Shown here: positions 56,226 to 63,232 of the stretch, one piece after another
How the letters are laid out: every line of letters begins with the position of its first letter
Numbering within the stretch: the first letter of the stretch is position 1
Origin: Luteimonas panaciterrae
GTDB taxonomy: Bacteria > Pseudomonadota > Gammaproteobacteria > Xanthomonadales > Xanthomonadaceae
Direction: 5' to 3'
DNA: 64,000 nt
Assembly: GCF_020511115.1 (NCBI RefSeq)
Contig: NZ_JAJAVH010000014.1
Location: forward strand, 1 to 64,000
Position numbers and translations under genes: made by a program
The notes under the pieces: model-generated
What the model saw: the letters and a program-made list of their open reading frames with translations, nothing else
Database searches by the model: none
What the model was told of the DNA's origin: nothing

Positions 56226-56484
56226 CATCACCCCATTCGTCGGCCCCGCCTTCCGTCAGCTTCGCGAGCGCGCGAACTTGAGCCAGGAAGGCTTTGCCCT
56301 AGAGGCTGGCCTAGACCGGACCTATGTCAGCGGCATCGAGCGCGGCGTCAGGAACCCGTCCCTCAAGTCCATGCAACGCCTTGCTGAGACGTTGGGGGTC
56401 TCGCTGGATAAGGTGTTTGTCTTGGCTGCGCGGCTGGCGAAAGAGCAAGCGTCATCACGAACAGGTAGGCAAGGCCGCACCTGA
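56221..56484 (+). CDS. XRE-family regulator, restriction-modification controller (C protein)-like
   Basis: An 87-residue single-domain regulator. The helix-turn-helix runs from 'VGPAFRQLRERANLSQEGFA' through 'LDRTYVSGIERGVRNPSLKS' to 'LAETLGVSLDKVF'. The R-T-Y-V/I-S-G-I-E-R-G-x-R-N-P-S-L stretch is typical of controller proteins that time the expression of restriction endonucleases. A C-box-like site lies upstream and a palindrome covers the GTG start. No restriction endonuclease gene is directly downstream; a DNA methyltransferase follows 2.7 kb later. The start codon is uncertain because no ribosome site is clear; short-leader or leaderless translation is common in this family. Confidence 0.8.
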   Translation: MDITPFVGPAFRQLRERANLSQEGFALEAGLDRTYVSGIERGVRNPSLKSMQRLAETLGVSLDKVFVLAARLAKEQASSRTGRQGRT

Positions 56485-56570
56485 TTCATCGTTACCCCTG
56501 TAGTCGTCCGAGATGTATTGAACCGTATCGGCATCTCATGCGACGAGACGGGATTCCTTATGATGAAAGA

Positions 56571-56663
56571 ACACCGGGAACATGACCTCCGGTGTGGATT
56601 CGTATCGCCGCACCTAGCCCGACGGGGCGAAAAACCGGTCCACCCTGCCGGTCTGGTGCGGCG
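56571..56663 (+). ncRNA. Candidate structured leader RNA (hairpin plus three-way junction)
   Basis: Four nested helices in 93 bases: hairpin ACACCGG/CCGGTGT (56571-56577, 56589-56595), then an outer 9-bp perfect stem CGCCGCACC/GGTGCGGCG (56606-56614, 56655-56663) enclosing two hairpins, GCCC/GGGC (56617-56628) and ACCGG/CCGGT (56634-56652). TCTTTCT follows. The start codon of the next gene is 25 bases downstream, so it may act as a cis leader, attenuator or separate RNA. I cannot match it to a named class. Confidence 0.4.
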
Positions 56664-56687
56664 TCTTTCTAGGGGGGCGAGGGGCGC

Positions 56688-57566
56688 ATGGAAAAGATCA
56701 AGCACGTTGGGAACTTGCCGCAATGGTTCAACATCTCCAAATTCCAATTCTTGAGAAATGCAGACGCGGTCGTTTGGGCTGACGTACTCGGCACACTTCT
56801 TAGTCTCCGGGAATTTAATTGGTCGGCGTCCGGCTATGACAAAGCAGCTATCAATGAAATATTTGCAGAATTGGAAATTTTCGATGCCGCAGATACAGCA
56901 TGGGATCGGCCTTGGCTAAGCTATACGACGGATCCTGATAATTTTCGCTTCCGCAGCGTCGGCGCGCTGAGTGTCAGTGTGGTCGCTTATATGGCTTTGG
57001 AGTTGGAACAGATTCCAGAAGCAAAACCAATTATTGAATATCGCCGCTTGGCTTTAGATGTGGCCAATGGGAAGCGCGTGCGTCGCAAACCTCGCATGAG
57101 CATCGAATCCGTCGAGTATGGTAAGCGCCCATTCTTCATGGCGCTGCGCGAAGCAATGAAAAAGAATGGCGATCCCAAGCAACTGACCACAAGCCGCGCA
57201 ATCTGGGTGGATATGGACCTGCCAGATGCAATTTTGATTGAAGACTTTAAAGCATGGTTGGCCGCTTCGAGAAGGCTCGATTTTCACCGAGCGGCAACAA
57301 AAGCCTTTACACGTCATGACTTCGCCAAGTGGTATGACGATGCCTATGTGCCGCTTGCATTAGTTTTGTCTTGGGCGCGTGCAACGGGGGTTGACATCAC
57401 AAACGGAGTGCTCGCTGATGCGTTGTATCCGACTCGACGAATAGACTCCGACAAGATGCGGCGCACGATCCGGCCAGCCTGCGAAGAATGGCTCTGCAAC
57501 GAAACGAGGCTTGCCTTGGCAGCTCAAGCGGCAAAAGAGGACGAGCAAAATTTGCCGACAAAATAG
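56688..57566 (+). CDS. DUF6387-like protein of mobile elements
   Basis: A 292-residue soluble protein. The opening 'MEKIKHVGNLPQWFNISKF' matches my memory of the DUF6387 family, which is frequent in integrative elements and has no known function. The rest is helical, with 'HRAATKAFTRHDFAKWYDD' and a C-terminal part ('ADALYPTRRIDSDKMRRTIR'). A GGGGCGAGGGG stretch precedes the ATG. Codon use is visibly less GC-biased than in the left part of the window, as expected of acquired DNA. It stands directly after the structured leader RNA and before a long inverted repeat. Confidence 0.65.
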   Translation: MEKIKHVGNLPQWFNISKFQFLRNADAVVWADVLGTLLSLREFNWSASGYDKAAINEIFAELEIFDAADTAWDRPWLSYTTDPDNFRFRSVGALSVSVVAYMALELEQIPEAKPIIEYRRLALDVANGKRVRRKPRMSIESVEYGKRPFFMALREAMKKNGDPKQLTTSRAIWVDMDLPDAILIEDFKAWLAASRRLDFHRAATKAFTRHDFAKWYDDAYVPLALVLSWARATGVDITNGVLADALYPTRRIDSDKMRRTIRPACEEWLCNETRLALAAQAAKEDEQNLPTK

Positions 57567-57570
57567 GGCA

Positions 57571-57624
57571 GCCTAACTTTGTAGGCATAGACAAGGACTA
57601 GCTAGCTTGCTGGCAAAGTTAGGC
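57571..57624. repeat. Perfect 11-bp inverted repeat after the DUF6387-like gene
   Basis: GCCTAACTTTG (57571-57581) and CAAAGTTAGGC (57614-57624), 32-base spacer. The left arm can also fold with TAGGC at 57582-57586, giving two exclusive structures. It could be a terminator, a regulator site or a recombinase site. Confidence 0.4.
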
Positions 57625-57733
57625 GGTGGAAATTTGCCTTCCACCTGAACAGCCAATCGTAGACCTTCTCTATCGCTGCATCTCGCAGTGCCCGCTGCCG
57701 TCCGGTACGGGTGATCGATTGAGAACAAAAACG

Positions 57734-57967
57734 ATGACTGAAAGCCTGTTTCTTCAACCTCCCACGGGGGGCTTGACCCTTGAACGTCTGCCGAACGTGC
57801 TTGCACGCACTGGCCTGTCCCGCGCCGTCATCTACCGGCGCATCGCTTCCGGTGAATTTCCGGCCCCCGTCAAACTCGGCGAGCGCGCCTCCGCGTGGGA
57901 TGCCCGCGAGGTGGACCGCTGGATTGCTGAGCGCATTGCCGTGCGCGATGCGACGGGGGCCACATGA
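57734..57967 (+). CDS. AlpA-family phage/island regulator
   Basis: A 77-residue winged-helix (MerR-like) regulator of the AlpA type, which in phage and island systems activates excision or integrase genes. Visible is 'LARTGLSRAVIYRRIASGEF', the 'PAPVKLGERASAWD' wing and 'EVDRWIAERIAVRD'. The true start is the ATG at 57734; the open frame further left contains no family residues. Its stop overlaps the next start (ATGA), so the next gene is coupled. Its presence supports an integrative element, although the target integrase is not in the window. Confidence 0.82.
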   Translation: MTESLFLQPPTGGLTLERLPNVLARTGLSRAVIYRRIASGEFPAPVKLGERASAWDAREVDRWIAERIAVRDATGAT

Positions 57968-58320
57968 GCCGGCTTCCGGGGGGATGTCCCCTAACTATTG
58001 GTCCTGAGAACAGGAACCCTTCTTCGGTCTCGATCGGCCTGCGGCTCACTGGCAATCGTTGTCAGTGCGCCGCCTGCGGTCTGCTGTTCTCCAGCGTCCG
58101 GGAGTTCGACCGGCACCGGACCGGCGCCTATGCGCGGCCGGGAGAGTTAACCCACAAGCGCCGATGTCTCACCCCAACCGAACTTGCCGAACTGGGGTGG
58201 CGAACGAACGCCCAAGGCTTCTGGATGCAACCCCGTCCAGGACATGCGCCGGTAAGGGTAGAAGCCCCATCTAGCCCCACACCCGCTATAGGCGTACAGG
58301 GGAGCCGCTATGGCCCGTAA
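57964..58320 (+). CDS. Phage-type zinc-finger protein
   Basis: A 118-residue protein with one zinc site of the type found in phage and island genes: C35-x-x-C38 ('CAACGLLFSS'), H51 in 'EFDRHRTG' and C68 in 'KRRCLTPTELAELGW'. The F-S-S-V-x-x-F-D-x-H-R-x-G-x-Y order is diagnostic of that family as I know it; it presumably binds DNA. It is coupled to the AlpA-like gene by ATGA and overlaps the next gene by 11 bases. The C-terminal 35 residues are Pro-rich and unrecognised. Confidence 0.72.
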   Translation: MSRLPGGCPLTIGPENRNPSSVSIGLRLTGNRCQCAACGLLFSSVREFDRHRTGAYARPGELTHKRRCLTPTELAELGWRTNAQGFWMQPRPGHAPVRVEAPSSPTPAIGVQGSRYGP

Positions 58321-58780
58321 ACCCAAGCCCGGCGCGGACCGCTGGGCGGATATCAAGGGTGGCATGGCGTTCGTTGTGCCGGTGCAACTGACTAGGCACG
58401 AGAGCTGGCGGCTCATGTCACCCTGGGCACACAAGCTAGTAGCGGACTTGTCTACCCAGTACACCGGGTACAACAACGGTTATCTGTGCGCCGCTTGGAC
58501 CTTAATGAAGAAGCGAGGCTGGAAGTCCCGCACAACCCTAGCCAAAGCCTGTGCGGAGCTGGAACACTATCGAGTCATCGAACGCACCCAGCAGGGCGGC
58601 AGGAACCGGCCGAACCTCTACGCCTTCACCTGGAGACGTATTGATCGGATCGAGGGCCGCCCCTTGGATGTGGGAGCAACTCTTACATCCAGCAATGCAT
58701 GGGATGCGCCCCTGGTCCCTTTCCGCTATAGACCAAAATTCAGATCTTCATGCCCACTCAATGGGCTAGAGAGCCAATGA
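58310..58780 (+). CDS. Winged-helix protein of island replication/regulation type
   Basis: A 156-residue protein overlapping the zinc-finger gene by 11 bases. A conserved-looking core 'FVVPVQLTRHESWRLMSPWA' and 'LSTQYTGYNNGYLCAAWTLM' leads to a helix-turn-helix ('SRTTLAKACAELEHYRVIER') and a wing ('RPNLYAFTWRRID'). This order is found in small proteins of integrative elements annotated as replication or helix-turn-helix proteins; I cannot decide between the two. The C-terminal 45 residues look unstructured. A 357-base gap with hairpins follows, which would be a natural place for an origin. Confidence 0.6.
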   Translation: MARKPKPGADRWADIKGGMAFVVPVQLTRHESWRLMSPWAHKLVADLSTQYTGYNNGYLCAAWTLMKKRGWKSRTTLAKACAELEHYRVIERTQQGGRNRPNLYAFTWRRIDRIEGRPLDVGATLTSSNAWDAPLVPFRYRPKFRSSCPLNGLESQ

Positions 58781-59137
58781 CAGGCCCAGCGGATGGATTC
58801 AGTGTGGCCATCTATTGGGCTTAAGAATGATTACAAGCCCAGCCAGCGGGCCTATGAGTAGGTAAAAAACACTTCGCCTTGACCACCTACTGGACACCTA
58901 ATAATTGTTACCAGTACATAGAGCCGTGAGTGTTAGTAGTACGCACTAGCTCATGGCTGGATGACCGCTGCCCGCCAAAAGCGAACACTGACGGGCTAAG
59001 GTCGCGGCTTGCAATTGTGCCCTCACGCACTGAAGCCCGCTGATCCATTGTCCAGACCTCGTTCTCGCCATGCTTGCTGAGGCCAGGCCTAATCGGCAAA
59101 ATGCCACAATGGCGACTTTTAGCCTTGGCCGATATCA
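58781..59137. other. Gap with inverted repeats, possible origin or promoter region
   Basis: No gene with a ribosome site is seen in 357 bases. Two inverted repeats are present: TGGGCTT/AAGCCCA (58816-58822, 58835-58841) and GTAGGT/ACCTAC (58858-58863, 58885-58890), with several GCCCAG copies nearby. The promoter of the methyltransferase operon must lie here. Confidence 0.35.
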
Positions 59138-60445
59138 ATGAACGGCGAAACCCGGTTGGCCAAATTTGCGGATGCCCTTACGAAGAAGGGAGCGAAGCCG
59201 TCCAGTGGACAGGATGTAAAGAGTACGACCGATCATGCCCTGATAAACGGCCATGCAAATGACATGGTCTATAAGCTGCTGCCACGCAAAGATAGGCGTG
59301 TGCATGGTGTGTTTTTCTCGGGTTCAACGTGGGCACGAGCCCTCGTGGAACAGTTGAACATTGAACAATGGTCACGATTCCTGGACCCAAGTGCAGGCAC
59401 GGGCGATCTCCTTCTGGAAATCTGTAAGGGCTTGCCGCTAGAAGAGACCTCAACTCTCACAATCAAAGCTTGGGAGAAACGTCTCGGTGCGATTGATCTC
59501 CGGGAATCCTTCCTAAGGATTGCGTGGGCACGAATCCAAGCTTTGGCGATGACTCGTCATAGAGAAACGATAGACACATCACATTTCAGGCCACTCCCGC
59601 GAAGTTTTCGCGCTGGGAACTTATTCACAACGCCTTTGACGTTGCATTCCGGCGATTGCTTGGTCATGAACCCGCCGTATCAGCGCATGTTAGCGGGCCG
59701 TGATAGCTACGTCGGCGCGGGGAAGCGATCTGCGGCCGCTCTCCACGTCGAATACGTATTGCGTTCAGCACCAGAAAATGTCGGCCTGATCGCCCTCGTT
59801 CCTGATGTTCTCCGTAGCGGAAGCTCGTATAAGGGCTTTCGCGAAGCACTCAGAAATCGCATGGAAATTACGAGCTTCAACGGACACGGAAGTTTTGGCG
59901 GAGATGCCGATATTGATGTGGCGATCCTTCGCGCGGTAACGAAGAGCCTTGCAGTGAAAGTCTCTGCAGTGGAGCTTCTTACGCCCAGCCAAAAATCTAC
60001 TGGAACCCTGGAGAAGGTGGCGGATCTTTGCAGTGTTGGCGTCGGACCGGTGGTCCCACACCGGACCGAAGAAACAGGAAGGCCACACGGATATCTGACT
60101 GCGAGAAATTCGCCGATCTGGGGGGCAGTCGAGACGCCTACAGAGAAAGCACGGTTTGAAGCACGCCTGCAAAATGGTCCATTTGTGGTTGTGCGTCGAA
60201 CATCCAGCCCAAAAGACAAGCAGCGCGCACGCGCGACACTCGTCCGCGGCAAGGGACCATGGCTGGTCGAAAATCACCTGCTGGTGATTAGTCCTCGGAG
60301 CGGAACGATCAAGGACTGCCAGAAGATCATTAAGAATTTCAAGGATTTCCGCACAGATGAATGGCTAAACCATCACATCCGTTGTCGCCATCTCACAGTT
60401 GAAGCGATTGCGTCCGTGCCAATCTGGGATGGCGAGCAGGCTTAG
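59138..60445 (+). CDS. N6-adenine DNA methyltransferase
   Basis: A 435-residue gamma-type adenine methyltransferase. Motif I is 'FLDPSAGTGDLLLE' (D83-P-S-A-G-T-G89, SAM binding), motif IV is N-P-P-Y (178-181), the catalytic motif of N6-adenine enzymes. 'RRVHGVFFSGSTWARALVE' is the usual motif X-like lead. The C-terminal part ('GPFVVVRRTSSPKD', 'IRCRHLTVEAIASVPI') looks like a built-in target-recognition region, so it should methylate without a separate subunit. No restriction nuclease is visible in the window. It starts a four-gene unit with the GHKL kinase, receiver and metallo-beta-lactamase genes; the next start lies 13 bases after its stop. The ribosome site is weak. Confidence 0.88.
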   Translation: MNGETRLAKFADALTKKGAKPSSGQDVKSTTDHALINGHANDMVYKLLPRKDRRVHGVFFSGSTWARALVEQLNIEQWSRFLDPSAGTGDLLLEICKGLPLEETSTLTIKAWEKRLGAIDLRESFLRIAWARIQALAMTRHRETIDTSHFRPLPRSFRAGNLFTTPLTLHSGDCLVMNPPYQRMLAGRDSYVGAGKRSAAALHVEYVLRSAPENVGLIALVPDVLRSGSSYKGFREALRNRMEITSFNGHGSFGGDADIDVAILRAVTKSLAVKVSAVELLTPSQKSTGTLEKVADLCSVGVGPVVPHRTEETGRPHGYLTARNSPIWGAVETPTEKARFEARLQNGPFVVVRRTSSPKDKQRARATLVRGKGPWLVENHLLVISPRSGTIKDCQKIIKNFKDFRTDEWLNHHIRCRHLTVEAIASVPIWDGEQA

Positions 60446-60458
60446 GGGCAGCATAATC

Positions 60459-62534
60459 ATGATTCCAGCATCAAGCAGCTTTCGTTTCGCTCCCTCTATC
60501 CTGACACGGCTGGGCGAAGAACTGGTTCCCAATCTTGACCAAGCGATTATCGAGCTTATTCGAAACGCCTACGATGCTGACGCCTCACTCTGCACGATCG
60601 AGCTTAAGGATGTAAAGCAGCCTGGGGGGACAATTGTGCTCTCAGACGACGGCATCGGAATGCGGGTAGACGACATTAGGAATGGCTGGCTGATACTTGG
60701 TGGATCATCCAAGGAAAGCAGCAAGCTCACGCCCATCCGCGGTCGACGCACTGTTGGAGACAAGGGATTAGGCCGTCTCGCTGCGCTGCGCGCAGGCGCT
60801 AAAGCGCTGATGATCACTCGGCACATGGATGAAAACGAGGCTTATGCTGTAGAGGTCGATTGGAAGAATTTTGAATCCGTTCGTGTTGTCGAAGATGTTG
60901 TCCTGCCCATCACGCTTGCTGAGCGGGATAGCCCAGGCACGACCATCACGTTGACAGGAATAAGACGTGCACTTAACCGTGCGGAGGTCGATCGACTTGG
61001 ACGCAGCATTGTGCTTCTCACAAGTCCTTTCGACGGAGGAAGCGACTTTCGCGTGAATTTGACAGCCCCTGAGTATCCGGAGCTCGAAGCACGTGTCAGG
61101 AATGCATATCTGGAGGACGCTGAGTTCATCCTGCGCGCCGAGATACGCGATGACGGTACGGCGTTCGCAGAGGTACGTGATTGGAAGAATATACTTCTTT
61201 ACAGTGCGGAAGCCCCCGATTGGCTTCCCCGACAGCCCGCCAGCGAAGCTAAGTACAACGCTCCGAGAACGATCTTTGAACTCTACAATTTCGTTTTCAA
61301 TAAGAATGCATTTGCTGGCAGATCGTCGACGATTGGCGAGGTCAGGCAATGGCTGAAACTCGTGGGCGGTGTTCATTTCTATCATCGCCATTTTCGAGTT
61401 CCTCCATACGGTGATCCTGGTCACGACTGGCTTGACATGAACCTGGCTCGTGCTCGAAGCCCAGAGGAACGGCCATCGACCAACAACAGCGTTGGGCGCG
61501 TTGTTGTTGACGATCCTGACGGCATTCTGCGCCAGAAGACAGATCGTTTCGGATTTATCGAAAGCGAAGAATTTTTAGAAATTAGGCGCTTCGCCAAGAA
61601 CGCTCTTGAATGGTTCGCCAGACGCCGCCTGCGCGATGCTGAGGCGCGTCGGGACCTCGAGAAAGAAGAGATGCGCCGGGGACCTACCGAGGCTAGAGCG
61701 GATCTGGAAAGATCGATCACCAGGGCTATGCCGGCGCAAGAACAGGAACGCGCGATCAGGGCGCTTGATCGCATGCAGCAGACCTTTGAGAAGGCTCTAA
61801 AATCTACTCGCGACGATCTCGTTCTTTATCGTTCCCTGGCTACTGCAGGCACAACTGCCGCTGTATTTGCCCATGAAGTTGGGAAACCAATTCGTACTAT
61901 TGCCGGCTCCCAGAAGAGTATTCGACACCGCGTAAAATCTCTTAAGCCAGCAAGGACCGTCGAGAGGCTAATCCCGGCTCTGGATCGAATCGTGAGTGCA
62001 TCTAACCGTCTAACGCGCTTCGCAGGAATGCAGATCGATTTTCTTAAGCGCGAGAAGCGCCGACACGGCGCTGTGGATGTTAACAAGGTTATCCACCAAC
62101 TTCATGATCTCTGGCAACCAGTACTGCGCGACGCCAAGATCGTTTTGCACTTCGAGCCGCACGATGTAGAGAGTGCCGTAATGTTTGGCGCTGAAGCACT
62201 GGTGGAAACAATCATCACCAATTGCTTAACAAACGCTGTAAGTGCGTTTGAGCAACCGGGTGCCCGTACTAAGGACCGTCAGGTGCATCTACGGGCTATT
62301 GCCGAAGGCAACACTGTTGCCATAGAGATTGAAGATAACGGTCCGGGCATATCGATGGATATTGCTGATATCTGGCTTCCCGGAAAGACCACTCGTCCGG
62401 AAGGAACAGGGTTCGGCTTGACAATCGCTAAGGACTCGGCACTCGACCTCAGCGGGACCTATGCCGCATCCAACACGCCTGACGGAGGAGCCAAGTTTCG
62501 CTTTGTTTTTCCTCTCATGTCCAACTACAGCTAA
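60459..62534 (+). CDS. Double-GHKL protein: MORC/Hsp90-like ATPase fused to a histidine-kinase module
   Basis: About 691 residues with two ATPase modules. N-terminal GHKL: 'LDQAIIELIRNAYDADA' (E32, N36), 'DDGIGM' (63-68), 'VGDKGLGRLAAL' (99-110), then an S5-like transducer with 'FRVPPYGDPGHDWL' and 'DRFGFIESEEFLEI'. A coiled coil (about 385-450) leads to H472 in 'FAHEVGKPIRTI', the N box N588/N592, 'EDNGPGI' (625-631) and 'GTGFGLTIAKD'. The first module would sense and clamp like Hsp90, MORC or MutL; the second would phosphorylate H472. No transmembrane segment. ATG 60459 follows AGGGG; earlier in-frame ATGs overlap the methyltransferase. Its partner is the receiver protein, 14 bases on. Confidence 0.85.
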   Translation: MIPASSSFRFAPSILTRLGEELVPNLDQAIIELIRNAYDADASLCTIELKDVKQPGGTIVLSDDGIGMRVDDIRNGWLILGGSSKESSKLTPIRGRRTVGDKGLGRLAALRAGAKALMITRHMDENEAYAVEVDWKNFESVRVVEDVVLPITLAERDSPGTTITLTGIRRALNRAEVDRLGRSIVLLTSPFDGGSDFRVNLTAPEYPELEARVRNAYLEDAEFILRAEIRDDGTAFAEVRDWKNILLYSAEAPDWLPRQPASEAKYNAPRTIFELYNFVFNKNAFAGRSSTIGEVRQWLKLVGGVHFYHRHFRVPPYGDPGHDWLDMNLARARSPEERPSTNNSVGRVVVDDPDGILRQKTDRFGFIESEEFLEIRRFAKNALEWFARRRLRDAEARRDLEKEEMRRGPTEARADLERSITRAMPAQEQERAIRALDRMQQTFEKALKSTRDDLVLYRSLATAGTTAAVFAHEVGKPIRTIAGSQKSIRHRVKSLKPARTVERLIPALDRIVSASNRLTRFAGMQIDFLKREKRRHGAVDVNKVIHQLHDLWQPVLRDAKIVLHFEPHDVESAVMFGAEALVETIITNCLTNAVSAFEQPGARTKDRQVHLRAIAEGNTVAIEIEDNGPGISMDIADIWLPGKTTRPEGTGFGLTIAKDSALDLSGTYAASNTPDGGAKFRFVFPLMSNYS

Positions 62535-62548
62535 TTGGAACTGCCATC

Positions 62549-63232
62549 ATGCGCGCGATAAAAACGGTCGCAGTCATAGACGACGACGACGATGCAGCGG
62601 AGACAATTATTGGGGCTCTTGAAGACGGAGATTTCACAGCATTCCGCCAAGAAGCGCACGAGTCCATCGAGGAACTCGTGAACGCCATAGTCACAAGTTC
62701 CGATGCTGCAGTTTGTGATCATCGGCTTCGGTATGGCGGTTTCGCCGATATCTCAGGAGCCGATCTGGCGTCCAGACTAGTACTTAGGGAGCACCCGACG
62801 ATCCTGGTAACCCAGTACCTTGATCAGGATGCCGATATCGCAATCCGCAGCTATAGACCGAATCTTCCTGTCGTCCTAAGGCGCGAAGACGCCGATGAGC
62901 CGGACGAGCTACGCGATGCCTTTGCCCGTTGTGTTGTGGAGATTACACGTGGCCGAAAAGATGACCGGATCCCACAGTTAACGCTGCTGGAAGTTCTTTC
63001 CATCGAAAAAGTGAACGGCGCTAAGGTGATAGATGCGGTTGTTCACGGCTGGCACTCCTCGAACGCAGTCCGGTTTCCGATGTCGCTAGTAAAAGAAGCT
63101 GACAGAGACGGCATCAAGCCTGGTGATACGCTGAGTGCAATGACGAACCTGCGGACAGAAAAGCAGATCGATTTGTATTTTGAGGATGTGAAGCTTGCCC
63201 CAGCGCCGGATCCGAACGATGGCCTCGAGTGA
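62549..63232 (+). CDS. Receiver-domain protein with unassigned C-terminal domain
   Basis: A 227-residue protein. The N-terminal receiver has the acidic cluster D11-D15, phospho-acceptor D57 in 'AAVCDHRLRY' and T88 in 'ILVTQY', but the conserved lysine is replaced by arginine (R111/R112 in 'VVLRRED'). After residue 140 comes a 75-residue domain with beta-strand character ('VIDAVVHGWHSSNAVRFPMS', 'GDTLSAMTNLRTEKQIDLYF') and no DNA-binding motif, so it is not a standard transcription factor. It follows the kinase by 14 bases and overlaps the next gene by 14, so stoichiometric coupling is likely. It would relay the kinase signal to the metallo-beta-lactamase protein; this is inference. Confidence 0.82.
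   Translation: MRAIKTVAVIDDDDDAAETIIGALEDGDFTAFRQEAHESIEELVNAIVTSSDAAVCDHRLRYGGFADISGADLASRLVLREHPTILVTQYLDQDADIAIRSYRPNLPVVLRREDADEPDELRDAFARCVVEITRGRKDDRIPQLTLLEVLSIEKVNGAKVIDAVVHGWHSSNAVRFPMSLVKEADRDGIKPGDTLSAMTNLRTEKQIDLYFEDVKLAPAPDPNDGLE

Noticed and set aside
58908-59138. 76-codon minus-strand frame divergent from the methyltransferase gene
   Set aside because: No family or ribosome site; the region is better explained as promoter or origin sequence.
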